Shown: positions 1-8,068 of the stretch, piece after piece
Layout of the letters: each line of letters starts with the position of its first letter
Position numbering within the stretch: position 1 is the stretch's first letter
NCBI RefSeq assembly: GCF_030020805.1
Contig: NZ_CP125098.1
Location: forward strand, 4,115,501 to 4,179,500
Reading direction: 5' to 3'
DNA: 64,000 nucleotides
From: Paenibacillus sp. RC67
Lineage (GTDB): Bacteria > Bacillota > Bacilli > Paenibacillales > NBRC-103111
Position numbers and translations under genes: made by a program
Notes under the pieces: model-generated
Seen by the model: only the letters and a program-made list of their open reading frames with translations
Database searches by the model: none
Told to the model about the DNA's origin: nothing

Positions 1-409
1 TCAAAATAATATTGGCGTACAGTGCCTTTTCTCCAGTCGCAATCACAGCATATGCCTGCTTGGAACGATCGTAAAAAGCAAAACGCTCTACTTGCTTAAG
101 CTCTCTTGCATGAGGATCATGCTTGTCGACCAGCTTCTTATATTCATCCCAAATGACAGGAACCGCCGGATCCCCAGGAACTACCTCCATTAAGGCCACG
201 GAATGCTCCGCATAAGTATCGAGTGGAAAAAACTTTAAAATTGCATCCAGTAGCTCAGGAATCGCGTGTCCGTCGCAGCGAATTAACCGCAGTGCATGAC
301 TTGCAGCCGGGAAATTACCATCAGCCAACACAATCTCGTCACCATGGCCCATTTCCATAAGTATTTTCAACAAATCCGGCGAAAGAATTGAAGGAATTCC
401 TTTTAACAT
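1..409 (-). CDS. fucU: L-fucose mutarotase (RbsD/FucU family), 3' end cut by window edge
   Basis: The frame runs from ATG at 409 to the window edge and gives 136 residues. It starts MLKGIPSILSPDLLK and carries the family motif MGHGDEIVLADGNFPA followed by a conserved RFAFYDR segment near the C-terminus. FucU proteins of about 140 residues interconvert the alpha and beta anomers of L-fucose in the cytoplasm; the E. coli protein has the same MGHGDEI block and the same length. Only a few C-terminal residues are missing. The purine-rich GGGAAGAAG just upstream serves as ribosome site. The gene fits the plant-glycan theme of the rest of the window, but its operon partners lie outside. RbsD (ribose pyranase) is the alternative, but the FucU-type sequence is the better match. 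Confidence 0.9.
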   Translation of the reverse strand, partial: MLKGIPSILSPDLLKILMEMGHGDEIVLADGNFPAASHALRLIRCDGHAIPELLDAILKFFPLDTYAEHSVALMEVVPGDPAVPVIWDEYKKLVDKHDPHARELKQVERFAFYDRSKQAYAVIATGEKALYANIIL

Positions 410-486
410 TGATTCTTCTTCCCTTCTATGAGTAACTAATTCTCATTAATCCTAAACGGGATTAGAAGAGATTGTCAACACCTACC

Positions 487-526
487 AAAAAGACGCCCTG
501 GGAGCGCTGCTTCATCCCAGAACGTC
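487..526 (-). terminator. Rho-independent terminator after the coat gene pair
   Basis: On the minus strand AGACGTTCTGGGA pairs with TCCCAGGGCGTCT around a short loop and is followed by TTTT. It lies just after the stop of the CotF-like gene at 544. Confidence 0.8.
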
Positions 527-543
527 TCATTTTCAAGCCTCCA

Positions 544-945
544 TTACATCATATAAGGCTGATGCTGCTGGCTGCCGGAGGAATAATTAAAATAGGAAGA
601 GGAACTATTCAGTGTGCTGTTAAGGAAATGATTCGTTTGCTGTTCCTCCTGTTGATGCTTACGAATTTGTCTCTCAATATCTTGCCGCAATGCCGCTGAC
701 GAGGTGTTGTACATATATTGTTGGGACATCAGTTGATAAACGTTAGCCTGCATCTGCAATGAGCTATGGAGTAAGGACGTAAACAATTGACGCACCTCCA
801 TACAATTAGCTTCTGTCGCTGCAGTCGTATATTCACGGCATGTTCTTTTCAAATCACACAAAATCGTAAAGAGCATGTCTTTTTCCGGCAAGGCTGCTTG
901 ATGGGATTGACCTGAATATTGGGAATACGGTAGCGTTTGCTGCAT
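544..945 (-). CDS. CotF-like spore coat protein
   Basis: 133 residues. Residues about 20-77 form the helical Coat_F-type block, starting with LPEKDMLFTILCDLKRTCREY and ending QANVYQLMSQQ. Known family members are ferritin-like helical proteins of the Bacillales spore coat. The tail (from about residue 105) is low-complexity, rich in Ser, Asn, Tyr, Gln and His, which is common in coat proteins. GAGGTG stands 6 nt before the ATG. It follows the smaller coat-like gene by 13 nt, so the two are one operon. A sporulation-type promoter is expected, but I could not place one. Family assignment is good; the exact coat layer cannot be told. Confidence 0.8.
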   Translation of the reverse strand: MQQTLPYSQYSGQSHQAALPEKDMLFTILCDLKRTCREYTTAATEANCMEVRQLFTSLLHSSLQMQANVYQLMSQQYMYNTSSAALRQDIERQIRKHQQEEQQTNHFLNSTLNSSSSYFNYSSGSQQHQPYMM

Positions 946-958
946 GATTTCACCTCAT

Positions 959-1186
959 TTAATTGGATTGCGGCTGCATTGGAGCTAGCTGCGTATGCTG
1001 ATACAAGGACTGCATAAGCGCCTCGCAATGCTGTTGATGTAAGGAGACCATCTCCATACATAACGAATGCGTAGCGGGCTGTTGTGTTGACGAAGCCAGA
1101 ATTGCACATTGTTTCATCAATAAGTCTTCATTGGACATAGAATCCACAATATAGTTCAATTCTTTACCGGTTAATGGCTGCTTCAT
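959..1186 (-). CDS. Small coat-associated protein, N-terminal CotF-like
   Basis: 75 residues, beginning MKQPLTGKELNYIVDSMSNED. The pattern LTxKELxYIxDxMSNEDLLxKQC resembles the N-terminal half of the CotF/YhcQ family, and the body is Gln/His-rich like the downstream protein. AAGGAGGG sits about 9 nt before the ATG. It is the first gene of a two-gene operon with the CotF-like protein (13-nt gap). The role is probably spore coat; this is inferred from context and partial similarity. Confidence 0.65.
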   Translation of the reverse strand: MKQPLTGKELNYIVDSMSNEDLLMKQCAILASSTQQPATHSLCMEMVSLHQQHCEALMQSLYQHTQLAPMQPQSN

Positions 1187-1320
1187 AAGTTGTATTCCCT
1201 CCTTTATTGAAACTGGTAATCAACCCGATATATCATCCCCATTCATCAAGAATATTTATTCATATCGTATTCTTAAGAATTTTTTCAGGTAAGTTTCATG
1301 TTTTGTCTTCTTGTTTAAGA

Positions 1321-1326
1321 TATAAT
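1321..1326 (+). promoter_or_regulatory. Probable -10 box (TATAAT) for the methyltransferase gene
   Basis: A perfect TATAAT lies 28 nt before the ATG at 1355 in an AT-rich stretch. No good TTGACA is seen 17 bp upstream, so only the -10 is called. Confidence 0.45.
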
Positions 1327-1354
1327 TGGTTTATCTGAAAAAGGAGGACAAGGA

Positions 1355-1936
1355 ATGAATGCCAATCTGCCGTCTGCGGCTATGGAAAAAGTAAAATTCT
1401 TTTATCAATTTATTCGTACTCCCAGATCTATCGGCAGTGTAACTCCAAGCTCCCGATTTTTAACTAACAAAATGATAGACAATGTGCCCTGGAGTGAAAT
1501 CGGCAGTGTGGCTGAACTAGGCTGTGGAACCGGGGTCATTACCCGCGCTATTCATGACGCTATGAAGCCGGGAACAACAGCTCTTTTATTTGAAAGAGAT
1601 CCTTATTTGCGCAAACAGCTCCGGTTTCAATATCCGGACTCAAGCACCTTTTCCGATGCGCTAAGCTTGTCTACATCTATTCAAGGTAAAGGATTGGAAC
1701 AGGTTGACTGCATCATTAGTGGTCTGCCCTTTGCCAACTTTCAACCAACGCTTCGCGAAGCTCTTGTTGAACAAATTTACAGCTCCTTAAAGCCAAATGG
1801 TTATTTTATCGCATTTCAATATTCACTACAGATGAAAAAACAGCTCCAATCGCATTTTGATATCTTATCGATTCAATTTGTTATGTTGAACGTCCCACCT
1901 GCCTTTGTCTATGTTTGTCAAAAAAGGGGCTATTGA
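1355..1936 (+). CDS. Class I SAM-dependent methyltransferase, phospholipid N-methyltransferase-like
   Basis: 193 residues. Motif I, VAELGCGTGVITRAI, is at about residues 50-64, and a motif-IV-like IISGLPFANF is at about 117-126. The N-terminal FFYQFIRTPRSIGSVTPSS is typical of the PmtA-like/COG3963 group, which is related to rRNA adenine dimethylases. Members methylate phosphatidylethanolamine or are uncharacterised; they are cytosolic or membrane-peripheral. AAAAAGGAGGAC precedes the ATG. It is the first gene of the plus-strand run with ypdA, 84 nt downstream. The substrate is not shown by the sequence. Confidence 0.75.
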   Translation: MNANLPSAAMEKVKFFYQFIRTPRSIGSVTPSSRFLTNKMIDNVPWSEIGSVAELGCGTGVITRAIHDAMKPGTTALLFERDPYLRKQLRFQYPDSSTFSDALSLSTSIQGKGLEQVDCIISGLPFANFQPTLREALVEQIYSSLKPNGYFIAFQYSLQMKKQLQSHFDILSIQFVMLNVPPAFVYVCQKRGY

Positions 1937-2020
1937 CTTTGCAGCCTTACTCTTGATCGGTTACTATTAAAGTGTAATGTAAGTACGCATTAATGTAATC
2001 GACAAGCGAGGTGTTTCCCT

Positions 2021-3007
2021 TTGGAGGAAGTTATTATCGTCGGGGCCGGCCCTTGCGGATTATCCGCGGCTATCGAGCTGCAGAAGATCGGCATCAGCCC
2101 CCTCATTATTGAGAAAAATTGCATCGCCCATTCCATAAGCCTGTATCCAACTTATATGCATTTTTTCAGTACACCGGAGCTGCTGGAAATTGGCGGCATA
2201 CCTTTTACTACACCTAATGATAAGCCTTCTCGTCTGGAGGCGTTGAATTATTACCGAAGTACGGCTCTACGGAGCCAAGTTAGAGTCCAGTCCTATCACT
2301 CTGTAGACGAGATACGTAAGACAGAGAACGGATTTTTCGAGCTTACGGTAAGTGACCGATTCGGTAATGGTTCCACGGCTCAAGCGCGTTACGTCATCGT
2401 AGCGACAGGATATTTTGATCATCCTAACATGTTAGGCATTCCTGGAGAAGATAAAGCCAAAGTAACCCATTATTATCGTGAGGCGCATCCTTACAGCTGT
2501 ACGAAGGTCGTTATTATTGGGGGCAACAACTCTGCCATTGACGCGGCTATGGATCTGTTGCGAGTGGGAGCAGACGTCACGGTCGTCTATCGAGGCGAAC
2601 AATATTCGCCTAATATAAAGCCTTGGGTTCGGCCGATTTTCGAAAGCATGGTGAGTAAAGGGAAAATTACCATGATGTTCAATTCTCAAGTAGTCTCCAT
2701 CGATGACCGCTTTGTTACCATTTTGGAAAATGGTGTAGAGAAGCAGTTGGATAACGACTTTGTCCTTGCGCTGACCGGCTTTCGACCCGATCGCTCCATG
2801 TTAACCGATGCCGGAGTACAATTAAACGTTGAACAAACAGCGCCTCTCTATGACCCTAATACGATGGAAACTACAGTACGAGGATTATACATAGCAGGTG
2901 TTGCCGCTTCTGGAAACGATGCTAACGAAGTATTTATCGAGAGTGGTCGGTTGCACGGCGGAATGATTGCCCGACATATTGCTACACTCACAAGTTCGAC
3001 TACATAA
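2021..3007 (+). CDS. ypdA: YpdA-type bacillithiol-disulfide reductase (FAD/NADPH)
   Basis: 328 residues from a TTG start, with GAGGTG ending 8 nt upstream. GAGPCGLSAA (residues 8-17) is the FAD dinucleotide-binding motif. A second Rossmann motif, VIIGGNNSAIDAA, lies near residue 164. A C-terminal GLYIAGV motif binds FAD. No CxxC redox motif is present, as expected for YpdA/Bdr and unlike thioredoxin reductase. Known family members reduce oxidised bacillithiol with NADPH in Firmicutes that use bacillithiol. A strong terminator follows. The fit is close over the full length. Confidence 0.9.
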   Translation: MEEVIIVGAGPCGLSAAIELQKIGISPLIIEKNCIAHSISLYPTYMHFFSTPELLEIGGIPFTTPNDKPSRLEALNYYRSTALRSQVRVQSYHSVDEIRKTENGFFELTVSDRFGNGSTAQARYVIVATGYFDHPNMLGIPGEDKAKVTHYYREAHPYSCTKVVIIGGNNSAIDAAMDLLRVGADVTVVYRGEQYSPNIKPWVRPIFESMVSKGKITMMFNSQVVSIDDRFVTILENGVEKQLDNDFVLALTGFRPDRSMLTDAGVQLNVEQTAPLYDPNTMETTVRGLYIAGVAASGNDANEVFIESGRLHGGMIARHIATLTSSTT

Positions 3008-3032
3008 GCCATTAAATTTGCGAATAAAATAA

Positions 3033-3077
3033 GAGAGACGGTCAACTCAGTTCAACCTGACAGCCGTTTCTTTTTTT
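3033..3077 (+). terminator. Rho-independent terminator after ypdA
   Basis: GAGACGG (3035-3041) pairs with CCGTTTC (3064-3070) and is followed by seven T. It falls between ypdA and the DUF1648 gene, so the latter probably relies on read-through or its own promoter. Confidence 0.8.
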
Positions 3078-3100
3078 CATGATGGAGGATCATAGAGCCT

Positions 3101-3598
3101 ATGGAGAATAGACCCGTAATATCCATTGCAAAAACCACATTGGAGAAGTTTCATAACATTGTCTCGATCCTTGTTCTACTAGGCACGTTCGTGTATTTGT
3201 TTAGCATATTTTCCGAACTGCCGGAAAAAATACCCTCTCATTTCAACGCACTAGGCGAAGCCGACCGCTGGGGTGGTAAAAGCAGCCTTCTACTGCTTCC
3301 AAGCATCGGAGTTATTTTGTTTGTTGGTCTTACGATTCTTAGAAAATATCCGCAGTTGTTTAACTACCCTCGAGAAGTTACACCTGATAATGCGGTCAGG
3401 CAATATTCCAATGCGCTGCTGCTCTTGAGCTGGTTGAAGTTCGAAATTATGATCCTGTTTTCCTATATTGAATGGAGTATGATCCGCTCTGCAGGTGGTG
3501 CCATGAATAGCTTAGGAATTTGGTTCTTGCCTGTTGTATTAATCATCGTTCTCGGAAGCGTGATTATATTTGCCGTGCGATCCTTCCGAGCTGCATAG
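3101..3598 (+). CDS. DUF1648-domain membrane protein
   Basis: 165 residues. Four hydrophobic segments can be seen at about residues 17-37, 62-80, 105-125 and 138-160. Between the first two lies the DUF1648 signature, with LPEKIPSHFNALGEADRWG at about 41-59. Such proteins are small integral membrane proteins; the related B. subtilis SdpI is an immunity and signalling protein, but most are uncharacterised. ATGGAGGAT lies upstream of the ATG. Nothing in the neighbourhood (a ypdA terminator before it, a convergent lipoprotein gene after it) indicates a function. Confidence 0.7.
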   Translation: MENRPVISIAKTTLEKFHNIVSILVLLGTFVYLFSIFSELPEKIPSHFNALGEADRWGGKSSLLLLPSIGVILFVGLTILRKYPQLFNYPREVTPDNAVRQYSNALLLLSWLKFEIMILFSYIEWSMIRSAGGAMNSLGIWFLPVVLIIVLGSVIIFAVRSFRAA

Positions 3599-3631
3599 GT
3601 TCAGTTGGTATCATCCAAATCAACACCCAAC

Positions 3632-3671
3632 AAAAGTGCTGATCCCCGAAGCTTAAAGGATCAACACTTTT
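3632..3671. terminator. Bidirectional terminator between convergent genes
   Basis: AAAAGTGCTGATCC (3632-3645) pairs almost perfectly with GGATCAACACTTTT (3658-3671), with A and T runs on the two outer flanks. It serves the plus-strand DUF1648 gene and the minus-strand lipoprotein gene. Confidence 0.85.
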
Positions 3672-3689
3672 TAGTGTCAGCAAGTAGCT

Positions 3690-5005
3690 TTATTTCTTCC
3701 TCGCTTCCTCGATCTTTTTATCGAAGATTTCTGAAGCTTCTCTTAATACTGTATTCGAATCCCTGCCATTCTTGATAGCATTGGATAGTGCATTTCTAAT
3801 GGCATTGATGCCCTCTTTGTCAAATTCGGTCTGGGGGTAGGGATTTGCCGGGGTCATATTAACAGCACGAATATTTTTACCTGCCATCCATGTAATATCT
3901 TTACCGAAGGCATCCTTGATTCTTGTATCTTTTAAAATACTGTATCTTCCCTGCTTGGACATGTCCAGTTGGACATCGTCAGATAAAACAGCAGACATCA
4001 CACGAAATGCATCCTCTTTCTTCTTGCTGGTTTTAGATAACACCATTAAATGCGCATCAATTCCCGGACTTACACCAGGAAGATGATCCCAAACAGGAAA
4101 TGACACCATATCCCAATTCAAGTCCTTGAATTTACTTAAGTCACCGAATAAATTAATATCAGGCAGCATGGCTAATGTACGTTTATTATAAAACAAGTCA
4201 GCAGCCTCATTATTGTACACAATTTGTTGATTACCTGAAATCGAATGAATAGCTATCATCCTATCCATGACTTGTTTCCATTCCGTTGAATTCAATGCGG
4301 CTTTATTGGTTGTCGGATCGACGAAAGATAAAGAGAGCTGTGATGACAGCCTCTCCGGAACATTGGGCTCAAGACCTCTATACTGTGTACCGTTGTCATT
4401 ACGGGTTAAAAGCTTGGCGAGTTCCGTAACCTCCTCCCATGTCATCCCGTCCTTTGGATAAGGTACTGCAAATTTATCGAAGATATCCTTGTTATAATAC
4501 AAGGTCTGGAAATTTCTAGAATAAGGCAGCGCAACAAGATTCTTCATCTGGGTTGCAGCTTTTACTGCTTCAATAGCCTGTGACTCGATTTTGGATAAAT
4601 CGAATTTAGACATTTGAATCAACTCCGTAAGAGGAGCAGCCAGATCCAATTCGAGAAATTCCGGCATTCCATTAACATTATTGGTTATTACAATGTCAGG
4701 AACATTTTCTGCTGCGACGAGTTCTGACAGTTTCGCACCTTTTGTATTATAGATGACCTTTTCTGCTGTGATCCAAGGATATTGTTTATTCACCGGCTCG
4801 GCTATGTAACGATTAAACTCCTCATCCGTTAAATATCCCTGGGTTTTGATTCCCACAGATATTGTAACAGGCTGATGGTCAATCGGCTTCCCCCTTCTGA
4901 AGCAGATGAAGTCTGATTTGTTGTATCGCAACCGTTAAGCAGGGTTATACATACAACAGCACACATCAGATTCGTTCCGAATCGATAAGAACGGTTATTA
5001 AGCAT
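3690..5005 (-). pseudogene. Extracellular sugar-binding lipoprotein (ABC family 1), broken by a 1-nt frameshift
   Basis: The N-terminal part (ATG at 5005, or GTG at 5017) encodes a lipoprotein signal with CITLLNGC and a Ser/Thr-rich spacer. The rest of the protein, from about KPIDHQPVTISV to the C-terminus, is in another frame. The frames join at a run of five C (4890-4894; G on the coding strand); one more G would restore a single protein of about 439 residues. The body is a family-1 solute-binding protein with LPYSRNFQTLYYNKDIFDKF and is paralogous to the three binding proteins at 40.6-45.8 kb. No permease lies next to it. It follows the phosphodiesterase gene by 30 nt, so it belongs to the LacI-controlled unit. 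It may be a real pseudogene, a slipping homopolymer, or a sequencing error. Confidence 0.8.
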
Positions 5006-5035
5006 TACTATGTTCACTCCCTCAGCTTTATTTGA

Positions 5036-5857
5036 TCAGTGCTCGATTGATATTAAGAATGTTTTTAATTCTAGCGGCCAATCCGTTTGAATCATATTAA
5101 AGCCGAATCGGACCATCCATTCCCAGCCTAATGGTGTATCTTCGTAACCACCGCATAGCTTTTTTTCAATGGAGTTTACCCATACTCGGTACTTCCCAAT
5201 TAAAGGTTTAAAGTTCGCTTCACAGATCACTGAACTTTCCTCAGTGGGATAAACAAGCTCTAACGCCTTAGGTATAATTACACTCAATACCTTACCTAAT
5301 TGATCTACATTAAATTCTTCGATCACATGCATGTATTCTGGCCGAATAGATTTACTACTCAAAAAAGCGTCCACTTCCTTATAGTCTGAACTGCTTTTGA
5401 ATAGACCTTGCTGAAGTGTATCCGTTTTTACTAAAATATCGTAGACCTCTTCACGAACGTCCCAGCATTTATCAAGATTAATCATCATTTTGCCTTTGAC
5501 AAGCTGCATAATCTCTTCCAGGGTCGGTACTTTCATGTTGGTTAACTGTGCTCCCTCCCTTCCCTTACCGTCAAAGAGAAATAATTGTTGCATTTGTTCC
5601 AGTGTTAAATCAGACACCTTCCCCGAACCGTTGGTCATTCGATCGACCGTTTTATCATGCATGAGAATCAAATGACCATCCTTAGTTTTACGGACATCAA
5701 TTTCTACCATGTCAATCCCCATATCCATACAAGATTTCACGGCTGCTAACGAATTTTCAGGATAATGCCGCCAATCGCCTCGATGCGATACGGTAAAAGC
5801 ACGCGCATTGGGATCATTAAACGTAGAGTACACTTCTTCGAATTTGGTTTGTGTCAT
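5036..5857 (-). CDS. Glycerophosphodiester phosphodiesterase, cytosolic
   Basis: 273 residues with the complete GDPD signature: SHRGDWRHYPENS (catalytic His25 and Arg26), VEIDVRKTKDG (metal ligands Glu52 and Asp54), and LMHDKTVDR (His67, Asp68). Such enzymes hydrolyse glycerophosphodiesters to sn-glycerol-3-phosphate and an alcohol. No signal peptide is seen, so it acts in the cytosol on imported substrate. It is the first gene of a unit with the broken binding lipoprotein (30-nt gap), which suggests, as in ugp-type systems, uptake of glycerophosphodiesters or of a sugar phosphodiester. Three LacI-type palindromes lie in its upstream region. The class is sure; the substrate is not. Confidence 0.9.
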   Translation of the reverse strand: MTQTKFEEVYSTFNDPNARAFTVSHRGDWRHYPENSLAAVKSCMDMGIDMVEIDVRKTKDGHLILMHDKTVDRMTNGSGKVSDLTLEQMQQLFLFDGKGREGAQLTNMKVPTLEEIMQLVKGKMMINLDKCWDVREEVYDILVKTDTLQQGLFKSSSDYKEVDAFLSSKSIRPEYMHVIEEFNVDQLGKVLSVIIPKALELVYPTEESSVICEANFKPLIGKYRVWVNSIEKKLCGGYEDTPLGWEWMVRFGFNMIQTDWPLELKTFLISIEH

Positions 5858-5893
5858 AGTATTCTTTCTTCCTTCCTCTTGGGTATATTATCT

Positions 5894-5913
5894 AAAAGTA
5901 ATCGATTACTTTT
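5894..5913. promoter_or_regulatory. LacI-family operator 1
   Basis: A 20-bp perfect palindrome with core AGTAATCGATTACT, 37 bp upstream of the phosphodiesterase start. The central CG and inverted halves are typical of LacI/GalR operators. Confidence 0.85.
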
Positions 5914-5983
5914 TAGATTGAAAATAAACGGTTTGTCGCTTTATACTTATTAGGGATTGTTGTATCAACCAGAACTTCAATTT

Positions 5984-5997
5984 AGTAATCGATTACT
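5984..5997. promoter_or_regulatory. LacI-family operator 2
   Basis: The same perfect core AGTAATCGATTACT, centred 87 bp from operator 1, which is roughly eight helical turns and compatible with looping. Confidence 0.85.
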
Positions 5998-6082
5998 TTT
6001 TACTCTAATTAAGATACATTTAAAATGTTATGAGAATGTCATCCTATTATGAATTTTCCGTAAATTATCCTAAATTATCATA

Positions 6083-6098
6083 AAGTAATCGATTACTT
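6083..6098. promoter_or_regulatory. LacI-family operator 3
   Basis: AAGTAATCGATTACTT, a perfect 16-bp palindrome just downstream of the lacI stop and upstream of the phosphodiesterase unit. It is 100 bp from operator 2. Confidence 0.85.
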
Positions 6099-6120
6099 AT
6101 TATTATAAAAAAGAAAGCTC

Positions 6121-7107
6121 TTATGTTTCCCTGGTGATTAATTGATGATCCAGGATGAGCCTTCCGCTTTTGTTGATCTCTTTATTTTGTATTTTTTGAA
6201 TTAACATATTTACCGCTGAGAAGCCCAACTCAAAGGCTGGTTGTACAATACTTGTTAGTCCAGGGTTAGAAATTTCCGTAAGAAAGGTTCCATCAAAACT
6301 AATTATGCTTATATTCTTGGCCACATGAATTGCATTTTCTTTAATTCCTTTTAGAATATAGGATGCCATCAAATCTGAATGCGTCAGTATGCCGTCGATC
6401 GTTATCCCTTGTTCCACAAGCTCATTTAACCTATTTATCATCTGACCATCTTCCCCATGACCCTGAGTTGGCCTAATGATCAATTGCTCATTATAGTGAA
6501 TGCCAGCTTCACTCAAAGCCTCTTTATATCCCTTTAGCCTATCATTGACAGAGCTGGACTTCTTGGATCCTGCAGCATATACAATATTTCGGTGACCCCT
6601 TCTTAACAATTCACATGCTGCATCATAGCCGGCCTTTTTGTTGTCAATGGATACGTAAGTGATGTTAATATCATCGTAATACTCATTACACATCACTACA
6701 GGATATTGTTCGTTTAAGCTTTGAATCGTTTTCTTATTGGCCCATGAGGATAAAATAATTATTCCGTCCACCTGGCTCGTGCTGAGCATATTCTCATATG
6801 TATTTGCTTGCCACTCTGTTGTTCCAATGATCATATTATAACCGCTATTGCGAATGGCCTCTTGAGCACCTCTAACGATACCTGCATAGAATGGATTGGC
6901 TATTGTAGTCATTACCATGGCAATGGTGCTACTGGACTGTTTTCTTAAATTTTTAGCAAGTATGTTGGGCTTATAGTTAAGCTCCTCTATAGCCTTCATG
7001 ACCCTTTGTCTGTATTCTTTTTTAACGGATGGATGATTGTTGAGAACTCTGGATACCGTTGCAACGGACACGTTTGCAAGCTCTGCTACCTCTTTGACTG
7101 AACTCAT
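6121..7107 (-). CDS. LacI/GalR-family transcriptional regulator
   Basis: 328 residues. The N-terminal helix-turn-helix and hinge read VKEVAELANVSVATVSRVLN (residues 4-23) and YKPNILAKNLR (about 45-55). The remainder is the periplasmic-binding-protein-like effector domain with ANPFYAGIVRGAQEA. Family members repress sugar genes and release DNA on ligand binding. Four copies of one palindrome, three before the phosphodiesterase and one before lacI itself, give a clear local regulon and autoregulation. The effector is unknown, possibly a glycerophosphodiester or a sugar. GAGTGAGG precedes the ATG. Confidence 0.92.
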   Translation of the reverse strand: MSSVKEVAELANVSVATVSRVLNNHPSVKKEYRQRVMKAIEELNYKPNILAKNLRKQSSSTIAMVMTTIANPFYAGIVRGAQEAIRNSGYNMIIGTTEWQANTYENMLSTSQVDGIIILSSWANKKTIQSLNEQYPVVMCNEYYDDINITYVSIDNKKAGYDAACELLRRGHRNIVYAAGSKKSSSVNDRLKGYKEALSEAGIHYNEQLIIRPTQGHGEDGQMINRLNELVEQGITIDGILTHSDLMASYILKGIKENAIHVAKNISIISFDGTFLTEISNPGLTSIVQPAFELGFSAVNMLIQKIQNKEINKSGRLILDHQLITRET

Positions 7108-7126
7108 TATTTTTCCTCACTCTAAA

Positions 7127-7138
7127 GTAATCGATTAC
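7127..7138. promoter_or_regulatory. LacI-family operator 4 (autoregulation)
   Basis: GTAATCGATTAC, flanked by AA on the left, lies 20 bp upstream of the lacI ATG, where it would block lacI transcription or elongation. Confidence 0.8.
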
Positions 7139-7202
7139 AATCTAGATTAGCATATCATTTTTTCTCAGTCAATAAACAATTACGATGTTCCTGGATGAAA
7201 CA

Positions 7203-7252
7203 AAGGGACGGTCCCTCCGTCATCTTCCGATGGGTTATGGGACCATCCCTTG
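7203..7252 (-). terminator. Terminator-like hairpin after the orphan ATPase gene
   Basis: AAGGGACGGTCCC and GGGACCATCCCTT form a long imperfect inverted repeat just past the stop at 7262. The minus-strand T-tract (TTTGTTT) is weak. Confidence 0.55.
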
Positions 7253-7261
7253 CTTGTCTTA

Positions 7262-7990
7262 CTAAAAAATAAGTTCCTTTTCCCTCTGTGTCAATCTTCT
7301 GCCTGCAATGTCCACCACGAGCCTGCCTCCGGACAATCCCCAGATGCGCGAACCGAATTTCTCAGCAAGCTCCAATTGATGCAAGCTGCAGAACACTAGA
7401 ACCTTATCCTTCTTGCAAATGTCCTTTAAGTCTTCAAGCACTTTGATTGCAGCTTCCGGGTCCAGACCGGATACAGGTTCGTCCGCATAAATAACCTTAG
7501 CTCCCCGAATTAACGCTTTCGCAATGGCGACGCGCTGCTTCTCTCCGCCGCTCAGCTTTTCTACTGGCTCATGCGCCTTGTCCAGCAAGCCGACTTTATC
7601 CAAATAATCCATCGCCGTCATATGATCGTCGTTGGATGTTGTCCCAGAGAGAATACGCCACCAAGCCTTGTGGAGGAACAACCCGCTTAATACATTCTTC
7701 AGAGCAGATTTCCGAGGGTTCAAGCTCGGTTTCTCCTCCAGATAAGCCCAGTCCTTGCGAAGCTTGAGCTGCTCCAAGCCGCGCACGCCGGAAATATCTT
7801 TGCCATCATAGATGTACTGGCCCTCGTCCCACTTCATTTTTAAGGACAGGCAGCGAAAAAGCGTCGATTTGCCACTTCCGCTTGCCCCCACCAAAGCAAT
7901 CAGTTCCCCTTCATCGGCTTGGAAACTGAGTTTTGATAATACTTGATGATCTGGCGGAAATGATTTCGATAAATTGCGTACAATAATCAT
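7262..7990 (-). CDS. Orphan ABC transporter ATP-binding protein, PhnC-like
   Basis: 242 residues with Walker A GASGSGKST (35-43), signature LSGGEKQR (146-153), Walker B VIYADEP (167-172) and an H-loop His in SLHQ. The segment NVLSGLFLHKAWWRILSG resembles PhnC-type phosphonate importer ATPases. The Q-loop region reads LEEKPSLNP, where a Gln is normally found, so the usual Q-loop glutamine seems absent. No permease or binding protein adjoins it: it lies alone between lacI and the secreted protein genes. It may energise a permease encoded elsewhere or have a non-transport role. GGAGAAG precedes the ATG. Confidence 0.8.
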   Translation of the reverse strand: MIIVRNLSKSFPPDHQVLSKLSFQADEGELIALVGASGSGKSTLFRCLSLKMKWDEGQYIYDGKDISGVRGLEQLKLRKDWAYLEEKPSLNPRKSALKNVLSGLFLHKAWWRILSGTTSNDDHMTAMDYLDKVGLLDKAHEPVEKLSGGEKQRVAIAKALIRGAKVIYADEPVSGLDPEAAIKVLEDLKDICKKDKVLVFCSLHQLELAEKFGSRIWGLSGGRLVVDIAGRRLTQREKELIF

Positions 7991-8068
7991 CCGTTCGCTT
8001 CTCCTTCTCCCACCTTAATCCAATCGCTGCCTTTAGTATAACCTATATTTGACATACAAAAAACGAGT

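Noticed and set aside
849..1109. Minus-strand frame of 86 codons across the two coat genes
   Set aside because: It is out of frame with both well-supported coat genes, has no ribosome site, and has random-looking composition.
3690..5017. Programmed ribosomal frameshift in the broken lipoprotein gene
   Set aside because: The run is only five G with no clear slippery heptamer, stimulatory hairpin or upstream ribosome-like signal; a deletion is the simpler explanation, so it is reported as a frameshift only.
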